Shown here in pieces: positions 34,328-42,658 of a DNA stretch of 64,000 bases (positions are counted from its first letter, which is position 1; each line of letters starts with the position of its first letter). Made by a program: the position numbers and the translations under genes. The notes under the pieces are model-generated. The model did no database searches, was not told where the DNA came from, and saw only the letters and a list, made by a program, of their open reading frames with translations. The stretch lies in NCBI RefSeq assembly GCF_003063435.1, contig NZ_NESL01000003.1:248001-312000 (forward strand). The letters are read 5' to 3'. The DNA is from Limnohabitans sp. 2KL-1. Lineage in GTDB: Bacteria > Pseudomonadota > Gammaproteobacteria > Burkholderiales > Burkholderiaceae_C.

Positions 34328-34896
34328 AGCTTTTGGTGCGGGGCGCTGTCGAAAAAACCGTGCTGACGCTGGTCAGCGCGGTTTTGTTTTTCGGCTTCTT
34401 TCAGTTCAACCAATGGCTTTTCTCCAGTCTCGAATACCGCGATGGGGTCAATTGGGTGTTTTTGCCAGCCGGTTTTCGGGTCATCCTGGTCCTGGTCATG
34501 GGTCTGCGCGGCGCTTTGGGCATCATGCTGGCCACTTGGTTCATTGACCGTGAGCTTTTCAGTGGCTCGTCGATGTCCTTGGCATTTTTGAATGGCATGG
34601 TCTCTGGCTTGACACCCCTGCTGATGCTCAAGCTGATGAACAAATGGCAAGGGATGGGTGCGCAACTGCAGCACCTGACCGCATCTCAATTGCTCAATCT
34701 GACCTTGTTTTTTGCAGCGGCCAACGCCCTTGTTCACCATTTGGTTTGGCTGCTGCTCGGACATGCTGACATCAACATCTGGGTGGACATCTGGCCCATG
34801 TTCATCGGGGATGCATCGGGTGCCATGTTGATGCTTTACGGCTTGAAATTCGTGCTGAACCGGGTCCATATTAGCCCATCCGTGCACCCGCACTGA
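34324..34896 (+). CDS. Predicted integral membrane protein, MASE1-like
   Basis: This is a 190-residue, five- to six-helix membrane protein. The phrase NWVFLPAGFRVILVLVMGLRGALG and a C-terminal FIGDASGAMLMLY resemble the MASE1 sensory membrane domain normally fused to kinases or GGDEF domains, but no output domain follows. It is coupled to a small regulator gene upstream. The function is unknown: a stand-alone membrane sensor feeding the wHTH protein is one reading. Confidence 0.55.
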   Translation: MKLLVRGAVEKTVLTLVSAVLFFGFFQFNQWLFSSLEYRDGVNWVFLPAGFRVILVLVMGLRGALGIMLATWFIDRELFSGSSMSLAFLNGMVSGLTPLLMLKLMNKWQGMGAQLQHLTASQLLNLTLFFAAANALVHHLVWLLLGHADINIWVDIWPMFIGDASGAMLMLYGLKFVLNRVHISPSVHPH

Positions 34897-34902
34897 AGCC
34901 GC

Positions 34903-36117
34903 TTATCTGGCGCTGTCGTCCAAAAACAGCGCTTGCAAATCGCTCAAAAAGTCAAAGCCCTTTTCCGTCGGCCAGACCCGGTGCAGATCGCGGCCAATCA
35001 AGCCTTGTTTCTCTGCCGCTTGCAAACCCTGCTGGATGCTGGTCATGGCCAAACCGGTGCGGTCCACATAGTCAGCCAAATCAAACCCACCGCGCAAACG
35101 CAAGGCGTTCAGCATGAATTCGAATGGCAAGTCCTGGCGTGACACCTCGGTGCTTTGCGTCACGGGCTCACCCTTCATGGCCTGCTGCATGTAGAGCGCA
35201 GGTTCGCGGTAACGCACCTGCCGCAGCACGCGGTGCGCAAAACTGAGCTTGCTGTGTGCCCCGGCACCCATGCCCAGATAGTCGCCAAACTGCCAGTAGT
35301 TCAGGTTGTGGGCGCACTGGTGTCCGGGCTTGGCGTAGGCTGAGACCTCGTAACGGTTGAGCCCCGCCAAGCCGGTCAGCTCGGTGATGCGGTCCATCAT
35401 TTCGTAGGCCAGATCGTCTTCGGGCAAGGCGGGCGGGAACTTGGCGAACACCGTGTTGGGCTCGATGGTCAAGTGGTAGATCGAGATGTGCGGCGGCGCA
35501 AAGGCCAGCGCGGTCTGGATGTCTTGCGTCAGGCCTGCCAAGGTCTGGCCCGGCAAGGCGTACATCAGGTCCAGGTTGAAGGTGTCAAACACCTGCGCGG
35601 CTTCGGTCACGGCGGCCAGCGCTTGATCGCGGTCGTGCACCCGACCCAAGGCTTTCAAGTGCGCATTGTCAAAACTCTGCACGCCAATCGACAAGCGGGT
35701 GATGCCCGCCTGGCGGAAAGCCTTGAAGCGGTCTTTCTCGAAAGTGCCGGGGTTGGCCTCCATGGTGATCTCGGCGTCAGGTGCCAAGCGCACGCGGGCA
35801 CGGATGCCACCCACCAAACGGTCTATCGCTTCAGGCGAAAACAGGCTGGGTGTGCCGCCGCCCAAAAACACGGTCTGGATGCTGCGGCCCCAGATCAGCG
35901 GCAGACTAGCTTCCAAGTCGGCGAACAGGGCGTCGATGTAGGCGTCTTGCGTGGACGGCGCGTCGGCCCCGGCCCGAAATTCATGCGAATTGAAGTCGCA
36001 ATACGGGCACTTCTTGATGCACCAGGGCAGATGCACATACAGCGACAGCGGCGGCAAGGCATTGAGCTGCAACACGCCGGGGCGCATGGCGTGCACCGGG
36101 TCAAGGTGTGGACTCAT
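34903..36117 (-). CDS. hemW: Heme chaperone HemW (radical SAM)
   Basis: This is a 404-residue radical SAM protein of the HemN/HemW family. The iron-sulfur cluster motif CxxxCxxC is C33-IKK-C37-PY-C40, followed by DFNSHEF. HemW binds heme and helps insert it into respiratory enzymes, and unlike HemN it is not the coproporphyrinogen oxidase. The ATG at 36115-36117 overlaps the rdgB stop by 4 bp. A longer frame to 36138 is rejected. The neighbours rdgB and rph are the usual partners in Burkholderiales. Confidence 0.92.
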   Translation of the reverse strand: MSPHLDPVHAMRPGVLQLNALPPLSLYVHLPWCIKKCPYCDFNSHEFRAGADAPSTQDAYIDALFADLEASLPLIWGRSIQTVFLGGGTPSLFSPEAIDRLVGGIRARVRLAPDAEITMEANPGTFEKDRFKAFRQAGITRLSIGVQSFDNAHLKALGRVHDRDQALAAVTEAAQVFDTFNLDLMYALPGQTLAGLTQDIQTALAFAPPHISIYHLTIEPNTVFAKFPPALPEDDLAYEMMDRITELTGLAGLNRYEVSAYAKPGHQCAHNLNYWQFGDYLGMGAGAHSKLSFAHRVLRQVRYREPALYMQQAMKGEPVTQSTEVSRQDLPFEFMLNALRLRGGFDLADYVDRTGLAMTSIQQGLQAAEKQGLIGRDLHRVWPTEKGFDFLSDLQALFLDDSAR

Positions 36118-36728
36118 GCGGCGGAACCATCCAGCCAACGCTCGCGCATCAGCGCCAGCATGGCTTGCGCGGCGCGACCCCGGTGGCTGTTGGCATTCTT
36201 CACTTCGGTGGGCAGCTCGGCAAAGGTCTTGCCAAATTCGGGCAAGAACAAAACCGGATCGAAGCCAAATCCGTTGCTGCCCCGGCGCTCGGGCGCGATC
36301 TGCACCACCACCCGACCCACGGCAATCAGGGGCTCCGGGTCGTCGGCACTGCGCACGGCCACCAAGGTGCTGACCATGGCGGCGCGGCGGTTGGTGATGC
36401 CCTGCATTTGCGCCAGCAGCGCGGTGACATTGGTGTCATCGCCTTTGGGGTAGCCAAAGCGGGTGGCGTAATACGCCGTGTCCACGCCCGGCTGCCCCCC
36501 AAACGCATCCACGCACAAACCCGCATCATCGGCCAGGGCGGGCAAGCCGCTCAGCTGCGCAGCGTGCCGGGCTTTGGCCAAGGCGTTTTCAACGAAGGTC
36601 TTGAAGGGCTCTGCCGCTTCGGGGATGTTCAGCTCGGACTGGCGCACCAGCGTCATGCCCAGTGGCGCCAACAGGGTTTGCAGCTCGGCCAGTTTGCCCG
36701 CATTGTTGGAGGCCAAAACGATTTTCAT
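36114..36728 (-). CDS. rdgB: XTP/dITP pyrophosphatase
   Basis: This 204-residue house-cleaning NTPase removes ITP and XTP from the nucleotide pool. It begins MKIVLASNNAGKLAEL, with SNN-K for substrate binding, then ALADDAGLCVDAF for the catalytic Asp and GFGFDPVLFLPE with EKN-like SHRGRA near the end. A longer upstream frame overlapping rph is rejected because the family starts at this Met. Confidence 0.94.
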   Translation of the reverse strand: MKIVLASNNAGKLAELQTLLAPLGMTLVRQSELNIPEAAEPFKTFVENALAKARHAAQLSGLPALADDAGLCVDAFGGQPGVDTAYYATRFGYPKGDDTNVTALLAQMQGITNRRAAMVSTLVAVRSADDPEPLIAVGRVVVQIAPERRGSNGFGFDPVLFLPEFGKTFAELPTEVKNANSHRGRAAQAMLALMRERWLDGSAA

Positions 36729-36745
36729 GAACCTACCGCCAAGCT

Positions 36746-37504
36746 TCAAGCGCTGAAAGTCAGGGTCTTGGGCTCGTCGTGCGCCTGCTTTTGCAGCTGC
36801 ACCAGCTGGGCAATGCCTTTTTCGGCCAAGGCCAGCATGCGGTCCATCTCGACGCGGGTGAAGGCCACGCCTTCGGCCGTGCCCTGCACTTCCACAAAAT
36901 TGCCCGCACCGGTCATGACCACGTTCATGTCGGTGTCGCAAGCCGAGTCTTCGGGGTAATCCAGATCGAGCAAGGGGGTGCCGTTTTTCAGGCCCACCGA
37001 GATGGCGGCCACGCGGTCGATGATGGGCGACTCGCTCAGTTTGCCCGTGGCCATGAGCCAGTTGACGGCGTCTTGCGCCGCCACAAAAGCGCCCGTGATG
37101 CTTGCGGTGCGCGTGCCGCCGTCGGCTTGCAGCACATCGCAGTCGAGGTGAATGGTGCGCTCGCCCAGTTTTTTCAGGTCAAACACCGCCCGCAGCGAGC
37201 GGCCAATCAGGCGCTGAATCTCTTGCGTGCGGCCGCTTTGCTTGCCGCGTGCAGCTTCGCGGTCACCCCGGGTGTGCGTGGCACGGGGCAGCATGCCGTA
37301 TTCGGCAGTCACCCAGCCTTCGCCGCTGCCTTTTTTGTGGCCGGGCACTTTTTCTTCGACCGAAGCGGTGCACAACACCCGTGTCTGACCAAACTCGATG
37401 AGCACCGAGCCTTCGGCGTGCACGGTGTAACCGCGGGTGATGCGCACGGGGCGCAATGCATCGCAGGCGCGGTCGCTTCGGACGTAAGAGACATTGGTGT
37501 TCAT
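36746..37504 (-). CDS. rph: Ribonuclease PH
   Basis: This is a 252-residue phosphorolytic 3'-5' exoribonuclease that trims tRNA 3' ends. Features are [23 protein letters not shown], the RSLRAVFD segment with the phosphate-binding Arg, and [16 protein letters not shown]. It is somewhat longer than the common 238 residues because of a C-terminal tail. It is the first gene of the rph-rdgB-hemW unit, divergent from yicC. Confidence 0.95.
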   Translation of the reverse strand: MNTNVSYVRSDRACDALRPVRITRGYTVHAEGSVLIEFGQTRVLCTASVEEKVPGHKKGSGEGWVTAEYGMLPRATHTRGDREAARGKQSGRTQEIQRLIGRSLRAVFDLKKLGERTIHLDCDVLQADGGTRTASITGAFVAAQDAVNWLMATGKLSESPIIDRVAAISVGLKNGTPLLDLDYPEDSACDTDMNVVMTGAGNFVEVQGTAEGVAFTRVEMDRMLALAEKGIAQLVQLQKQAHDEPKTLTFSA

Positions 37505-37588
37505 GGTGGCGCTGAAAGTGTGTTGACCGCCTTACCCGTCCAGGTGCAGACGGGGCGGGCCAAAGAGTTTGAGATAATGCCTTGTTTC

Positions 37589-37612
37589 ATGCTCAGCTGT
37601 TAGGCTGAGCAT
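37589..37612. promoter_or_regulatory. Perfect hairpin in the rph-yicC divergent region
   Basis: ATGCTCAGC, loop TGTTAG, GCTGAGCAT forms a perfect 9-bp stem 54 bp before the yicC start and 85 bp before rph. There is no T-run on either side. It may be an operator or a 5'-leader structure. Confidence 0.4.
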
Positions 37613-37665
37613 CTGCAGCGCATCATGGCCAGTGTGGCTTGGCGCTGTCACAAGGAACTTGATTC

Positions 37666-38583
37666 ATGCCAGTTTACAGTATGACCGGATACGCCAGCGT
37701 GCAACACAGCCCGCTGGCTGCAGACGGTGACGCCCCTGCCAGCACGGCCCCAACAGCCCGGCTGGGGTTCGAAATTCGCTCGGTCAACAGCCGTTTTCTG
37801 GACCTGTCTTTTCGCCTGCCCGAAGATCTGCGCCAGCTCGAACCCGGCCTGCGCGAACTGATCACCCGCCAGATCAAACGCGGCAAAGTGGAGGTGCGCG
37901 CCAGCCAGGATGCCGGCGACGGCGCTGCCTTGCAAGCCCCCAACCACCAGGCCCTGCAAAAAATCGCGGCCTTGCAAGACAAAATTCAGGACTGGTTGCC
38001 CGGTGCTCGCGCCCTGAGCGTGGCCGATGTGTTGCGCATGACCGCCGGCAGCTCGGGCCAGACCGCACCCGACGAAGCAGCCTGGATGCAGTTGGCCACG
38101 CGAGCGGTGGACGCCCTGCGCGAAGCACGCGCCCGCGAAGGCGCGCGCCTGACTGAGATGCTGCAAGGTCACATTGCCCAACTGCGCAGCTTGGCCGAGC
38201 AGGCGGTGCCTTTGGTGCCGCAGCTCGTCGAGCAACAGCGCCAGCGCTTTCTGGAGCGCTGGAAAGACGCCATGGCTCTGGCCGATGGCAGCCACCTGCC
38301 CGAAGCCGCGCAAGACCGGGCCCTGACCGAGGCCACCGCCTTTGCCATCCGCATCGATGTGGCCGAAGAGCTGACCCGCCTGCGCTCGCACCTGGACGAA
38401 CTCAGCCGCTTGCTGGACAAGGGCGGCGACATCGGCAAGCGCCTGGACTTTTTGATCCAGGAGCTGCACCGCGAAGCCAACACCCTGGGCTCCAAATCGG
38501 CCGTGCTGGAGATGACCCGCATCTCGGTGGACATGAAAGTGCTGATCGAGCAAATGCGCGAACAAGTCCAAAACATCGAATAA
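37666..38583 (+). CDS. yicC: YicC-family endoribonuclease-like protein
   Basis: This 305-residue protein begins [13 protein letters not shown] and ends with [13 protein letters not shown], as expected for YicC/YloC. It contains [22 protein letters not shown] and the C-terminal [11 protein letters not shown] motif characteristic of the family. YicC proteins have been reported as endoribonucleases acting on small RNAs. It is 11 bp upstream of gmk, the conserved partner. Confidence 0.92.
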   Translation: MPVYSMTGYASVQHSPLAADGDAPASTAPTARLGFEIRSVNSRFLDLSFRLPEDLRQLEPGLRELITRQIKRGKVEVRASQDAGDGAALQAPNHQALQKIAALQDKIQDWLPGARALSVADVLRMTAGSSGQTAPDEAAWMQLATRAVDALREARAREGARLTEMLQGHIAQLRSLAEQAVPLVPQLVEQQRQRFLERWKDAMALADGSHLPEAAQDRALTEATAFAIRIDVAEELTRLRSHLDELSRLLDKGGDIGKRLDFLIQELHREANTLGSKSAVLEMTRISVDMKVLIEQMREQVQNIE

Positions 38584-38594
38584 AGAGCCTGAAC

Positions 38595-39215
38595 ATGGAT
38601 TACCCAGGAAACCTGTTTGTCGTGGCCGCCCCCAGCGGGGCTGGCAAATCCAGTCTGGTCAAGGCCTTGATGGAGCTGGATTCGCGCGTACAACCCACCG
38701 TCTCGCACACCACCCGCGCCCCCCGAGGCCAGGAAAAGCACGGCCGCGAATACTTTTTCGCCTCGGCGCAGGAGTTCGACGCCATGGTGCTGGGCGACGC
38801 GTTTGTCGAGTGGGCCCATGTGCACGGCCAGCGCTACGGCACCTCCAAAAAGATGATCGAAGACCGCATGGCCCAAGGGGCCGATGTGGTGCTGGAAATC
38901 GACTACCAGGGTGCCCTGCAGATCAAGAAAATGTACGCCAATGCGGTGCTGATCTTCATCTTGCCGCCCAGCTGGGAAGAATTGCGCTCGCGCCTGGAGC
39001 GCCGGGGCGAGGATGCGCCTGAGATCATCGAGCTGCGCCTGCAGAATGCGGCGGTAGAGATGGCACAAGCCAAAGAATTCGACTTCGTTATAATCAACGA
39101 AGTATTTGATCGTGCCCTGTTTGACCTCAAAGCGGTTGTTCACGCCCAGCGGCTCAAGTACCACGTTCAGCGCCGCGCCCGGCCTGACACCTTTCAAGCC
39201 CTCAAGATGGCTTGA
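38595..39215 (+). CDS. gmk: Guanylate kinase
   Basis: This 206-residue enzyme phosphorylates GMP to GDP. The P-loop APSGAGKS is at 12-19, the GMP-binding stretch [19 protein letters not shown] is near 38-56, and the lid [17 protein letters not shown] is typical. It sits between yicC and rpoZ in the classic order. Confidence 0.96.
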   Translation: MDYPGNLFVVAAPSGAGKSSLVKALMELDSRVQPTVSHTTRAPRGQEKHGREYFFASAQEFDAMVLGDAFVEWAHVHGQRYGTSKKMIEDRMAQGADVVLEIDYQGALQIKKMYANAVLIFILPPSWEELRSRLERRGEDAPEIIELRLQNAAVEMAQAKEFDFVIINEVFDRALFDLKAVVHAQRLKYHVQRRARPDTFQALKMA

Positions 39216-39245
39216 ACCCCGCACAGACATTTTCAAGGAAAACTC

Positions 39246-39446
39246 ATGGCCCGCATCACTGTTGAAGATTGCCTGGAACAGATCCCCAACCGCTTTCAGT
39301 TGGTTTTGGCCGCCACTTACCGCGCCCGCATGTTGAGCCAAGGCCACACACCCCGCATCGAAAGCAAAAACAAACCCGGCGTGACCGCCTTGCGCGAAAT
39401 CGCAGCCGGTAAAGTTGGCATTGAGATGCTCAAGCGGGTCTCCTGA
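39246..39446 (+). CDS. rpoZ: RNA polymerase omega subunit
   Basis: This 66-residue protein ([20 protein letters not shown]..) is the assembly-promoting omega subunit, which also takes part in ppGpp binding. AAGGAAA stands 4 bases before the ATG. It lies directly upstream of the ppGpp synthetase/hydrolase gene, as in most proteobacteria. Confidence 0.96.
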   Translation: MARITVEDCLEQIPNRFQLVLAATYRARMLSQGHTPRIESKNKPGVTALREIAAGKVGIEMLKRVS

Positions 39447-39481
39447 CCACCGCAAGTCCCGGCACCAGCCGGGTCTGTCAT

Positions 39482-39504
39482 GCCCCAGTCATGGGGCTTT
39501 TTTT
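39482..39504 (+). terminator. Rho-independent terminator after rpoZ
   Basis: GCCCCA, loop GTCA, TGGGGC followed by seven T residues. It lies 36 bp after rpoZ and 45 bp before the spoT start, so spoT transcription is partly separate. Confidence 0.8.
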
Positions 39505-39548
39505 CGTCTGCGCCATGCGTCTGCAAATGCTTGCGTTACATTGAAGCC

Positions 39549-41810
39549 ATGAGCCCCCTCACGCCCTCGCCCAAATCCGCTGCCGGCCGCACGCCACCCA
39601 AGGCTGTGGCCAATGCGGCAGCGGCCAGTTTCGCAGCCCTGGAAGCCCAACTCGGCTACCTCAGCGAAGCCGAAACGGACATGGTGCGCAGAGCCTACAA
39701 ATTTGCCGACGAAGCCCACCTGGGTCAGATGCGCAAAAGTGGCGAGCCCTACATCACCCACCCGATCGCGGTGGCCGGTCTGTGCACTGAATGGAAACTG
39801 GACGCGCAGGCACTGGCCGCGGCCTTGCTGCACGACGCCATGGAAGACTGCGGCGTCACCAAGATCGAGTTGATCGAGCGCTTTGGCTCCCCGGTGGCCG
39901 AACTGGTGGACGGCCTGACCAAACTGGACAAGCTGGAGTTCAACACCCGGGAAGAAAACCAGGCCGAGTCGTTTCGCAAGATGCTGCTGGCCATGGCCCG
40001 CGATGTGCGCGTCATCCTCATCAAGCTGGCCGACCGCACCCACAACATGCGCACCATGGGCGACATGCCGCGCAGCAAGTGGGGCCGCATCGCCTCCGAA
40101 ACCCTGGAAATTTACGCACCGATTGCCCACCGCCTGGGCCTGAACCAGATCTACCGCGAACTGCAAGACCTGGCTTTCAAGCACCTGCTGCCCTGGCGCT
40201 ATGCCGTGTTGACCAAGGCGGTCTCGCGCGCACGCAACCGCCGCCGCGACTTGATTCAAAAGGTGCAGGCCGATGTCGAGGCGGTGTTTGCTCAGGCCAA
40301 GATGGACGTGCGCATCAGTGGCCGCGAAAAAACCCTTTACTCCATCTACAAAAAGATGGATGAAAAGCACCTGAGCTTTGCCCAGGTGACCGACATTTAC
40401 GGCTTCCGGGTCATCGTGGCTTCGGTGATTGACTGCTACACGGCCCTGGGCTGGTTGCACCAGATCTACAAGCCTGTGCCCGGCAAGTTCAAGGACCACA
40501 TCGCCATTGCCAAGGTCAACGGCTACCAGTCGCTGCACACCACACTGGTCGGGCCATCGGGCGTGAACGTCGAGTTTCAGATGCGCACCGAGGCCATGCA
40601 CCTGGTGGCCGAGTCCGGCGTGGCCGCCCACTGGCTGTACAAAGCGCATGAATCGGCCAGCGCCCAGTCGGAGCGCCTGGGCACGCAGTGGCTGCAATCG
40701 CTTTTGGACATCCAGACCGAAACACGCGACGCGGCCGAGTTCTGGGACCACGTCAAAGTCGACCTGTTTCCCGATGCCGTTTATGTGTTCACCCCCAAGA
40801 GCCAGATCATGGCTTTGCCACGCGGTGCCACGGTGGTGGACTTTGCTTATGCCATCCACAGCCGGGTGGGCGACCACGCCATGGCCGCCCGCATCAATGG
40901 CGACCAGGTGCCGCTGCGCACCGAGCTCAAAAACGGCGATGTGGTCGAAGTGATCACCGCGCCCGTATCGGCCCCCAACCCAGCTTGGTTGGGCTTTGTG
41001 CGCACCGGACGAGCCCGCTCCAAAATCCGCCACCACCTCAAGACCATGGCGCAAACCGAGTCGGTCGAGCTGGGCGAAAAACTCCTGTCCCAAGCGCTGC
41101 GGGCCGAAGGCATCGACAAACTGCCCTCTGACGAAGAAGCCGATCAGATCATTTGGGAAAAGCTGCTGCGTTTCACGGGCAACCGCAACCGCGCAGATTT
41201 GTTGATGGACATTGGCCTGGGCAAACGCATCGCCACCATTGTGGCCAAGCGCCTGACCGCTTTGCTGTCCGAGCGGGGCCAAAAGCCCGATGCACTGCTG
41301 ATGACGCGCGAGCGTTTCACTGCGCACGAATCCATCTCGCAAGGGGCCATCACCCTGGACGGCAGCGAAAACGCGTCGGTGGTCTATTCACGCTGCTGCC
41401 GCCCACTGCCCGGTGACGACATCGTGGGTTACTTGGGGCGCGGCGAAGGCCTGGCTGTGCACACCCGGGACTGCGCCACCGCACGCAAACTGGAACACAA
41501 GGACAGCGAACGCTTCATTGGGGTGGAGTGGTCAGACGAATTGAGCCGCAATTTCGAGACCGCCATCAACGTCAGCGTGGTCAATGGCAAAGGCGTGCTG
41601 GCCCGTGTGGCCGGTGCACTGGCCGCTGCCGAGACCGACATCGTGCACGTGGACATGGGCAGCGATTCACCGCAGGACATGGCTGAGTTGAAGTTTGTGA
41701 TTGCTGTGCGGGACGTGGCGCATCTGGAGCAGGTCTTGCGTCATCTCAAGCGCACCCCCTCGGTGGTCAAGGCCGAACGCCAGGCCCACAAAGGCAACGC
41801 CACGGCCTGA
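39549..41810 (+). CDS. spoT: Bifunctional (p)ppGpp synthetase/hydrolase
   Basis: This is a 753-residue RelA/SpoT-type stringent-response enzyme. Domains in order are: HD hydrolase with an intact H95-D96 (LLHDAMEDCG) and KLADRTHNMRT; synthetase (SGREKTLYSIYKKM, DIYGFRVIV); TGS (VYVFTPKSQIMALPRGATVVDFAYAIH); a helical/CC region (YSRCCRPLPGDDIVGY); and a C-terminal ACT domain. The intact HD site indicates SpoT/Rel rather than RelA. The ATG at 39549 is used. An upstream frame from 39480 would read through the rpoZ terminator. Confidence 0.95.
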   Translation: MSPLTPSPKSAAGRTPPKAVANAAAASFAALEAQLGYLSEAETDMVRRAYKFADEAHLGQMRKSGEPYITHPIAVAGLCTEWKLDAQALAAALLHDAMEDCGVTKIELIERFGSPVAELVDGLTKLDKLEFNTREENQAESFRKMLLAMARDVRVILIKLADRTHNMRTMGDMPRSKWGRIASETLEIYAPIAHRLGLNQIYRELQDLAFKHLLPWRYAVLTKAVSRARNRRRDLIQKVQADVEAVFAQAKMDVRISGREKTLYSIYKKMDEKHLSFAQVTDIYGFRVIVASVIDCYTALGWLHQIYKPVPGKFKDHIAIAKVNGYQSLHTTLVGPSGVNVEFQMRTEAMHLVAESGVAAHWLYKAHESASAQSERLGTQWLQSLLDIQTETRDAAEFWDHVKVDLFPDAVYVFTPKSQIMALPRGATVVDFAYAIHSRVGDHAMAARINGDQVPLRTELKNGDVVEVITAPVSAPNPAWLGFVRTGRARSKIRHHLKTMAQTESVELGEKLLSQALRAEGIDKLPSDEEADQIIWEKLLRFTGNRNRADLLMDIGLGKRIATIVAKRLTALLSERGQKPDALLMTRERFTAHESISQGAITLDGSENASVVYSRCCRPLPGDDIVGYLGRGEGLAVHTRDCATARKLEHKDSERFIGVEWSDELSRNFETAINVSVVNGKGVLARVAGALAAAETDIVHVDMGSDSPQDMAELKFVIAVRDVAHLEQVLRHLKRTPSVVKAERQAHKGNATA

Positions 41811-41848
41811 CACAGCCCAGCCAGCGTCCAAGCAGCGCTGTCAGGCCG
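41803..41848. terminator. Bidirectional hairpin spanning the spoT and greB stop codons
   Basis: CGGCCTGACA (41803-41812) and TGTCAGGCCG (41839-41848) form a perfect 10-bp stem around a 26-base loop. Each arm contains one of the two convergent stop codons (TGA 41808-41810 and tca 41841-41843). It probably limits readthrough in both directions. Confidence 0.5.
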
Positions 41849-42395
41849 ACGCCGGATAGCTGACCTGCAACACCTCGATGTCGATCACGCCTGCGGGCGT
41901 GACCAGCTTGAGTTCATCGCCTTCGCGTGACTTGATCAAGGTCCGCGCAATCGGCGACACCCAGCTGACCTGCCCTTGCAAACTGTCGGCTTCATCGATG
42001 CCCAAGATCGTGACCGTGCGCTCGATGCCCGAGGCCTCTGCGTAAGTGACCGTGGCCCCAAAAAACACCTGGTCGCTGCCGTGGTGCACTGCAGGGTCCA
42101 CCACTTCGGCCATCTCCAGTCGCTTGGTCAGAAAGCGGATACGCCGGTCGATCTCGCGCAGGCGCTTTTTGCCGTAGAGGTAATCGCCGTTTTCTGAGCG
42201 GTCGCCGTTGCTGGCGGCCCAATGCACGATCTCGACCACCTTGGGCCGCTCGTCATCGATCAGGGCAAACAACTCGGCCCGCATGCGGGCGTAACCCTCA
42301 GGCGTCATGTAATTGCGTGCGCCCGAAGGCAAAGCTGGCAAACCCAGCTCGTCGTCATCGTCGCCGTCGGTCTCTTTGGTAAAGGCTTTGCTCAT
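41841..42395 (-). CDS. greB: Transcription elongation factor GreB
   Basis: This 184-residue Gre factor rescues backtracked RNA polymerase by stimulating transcript cleavage. The N-terminal coiled coil is preceded by an acidic leader (KETDGDDDDELG). SNGDRSENGDYLYGKKRLREIDRRIRFLTKRL is the GreB-type D-E tip with the basic GreB helix, and the FKBP-like C-terminal domain ends VLQVSYP. The ATG at 42393-42395 gives MSKAFTKE. It is convergent with spoT. Confidence 0.93.
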   Translation of the reverse strand: MSKAFTKETDGDDDDELGLPALPSGARNYMTPEGYARMRAELFALIDDERPKVVEIVHWAASNGDRSENGDYLYGKKRLREIDRRIRFLTKRLEMAEVVDPAVHHGSDQVFFGATVTYAEASGIERTVTILGIDEADSLQGQVSWVSPIARTLIKSREGDELKLVTPAGVIDIEVLQVSYPASA

Positions 42396-42476
42396 GTCCT
42401 GGTGTTCAAGGGCAAAAATACGGAACGCCACAAAGGGCCATGTTTTGGGGACGGATGTTTTGGAGTGCGGAAATAG

Positions 42477-42507
42477 AAAAAGCCCACAACTTTCGTTGTG
42501 GGCTTTC
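42477..42507 (-). terminator. Terminator of tRNA-Arg
   Basis: On the minus strand, AAAGCCCACAA, loop CGAAAG, TTGTGGGCTTTTTC lies directly after the tRNA-Arg 3' end. Confidence 0.8.
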
Positions 42508-42514
42508 TAATTTT

Positions 42515-42591
42515 TGGTGCGGCTGGCAGGAATCGAACCCACGACCCCTTGGTTCGTAGCCAAGTACTCTATCCAGCTGAGCTACAGCCGC
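42515..42591 (-). tRNA. tRNA-Arg (anticodon ACG)
   Basis: The minus strand shows acceptor GCGGCTG/CAGCCGC, discriminator A and an encoded CCA. The anticodon stem-loop CTTGGCTACGAACCAAG has ACG, and the T-arm is GTGGGTTCGAATCCTGC. It is 77 nt long. The first anticodon base is expected to be inosine. Confidence 0.96.
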
Positions 42592-42658
42592 ATCATGCAT
42601 TGAATTATAGCAAGCTTTTTGGGGCCATTCGGGGCCGCCTGCAATTTATGTCTGCAAT

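Noticed and set aside
39489..41342. A 617-codon minus-strand frame
   Set aside because: It is antisense to spoT. The sense strand has intact HD, synthetase, TGS and ACT motifs.
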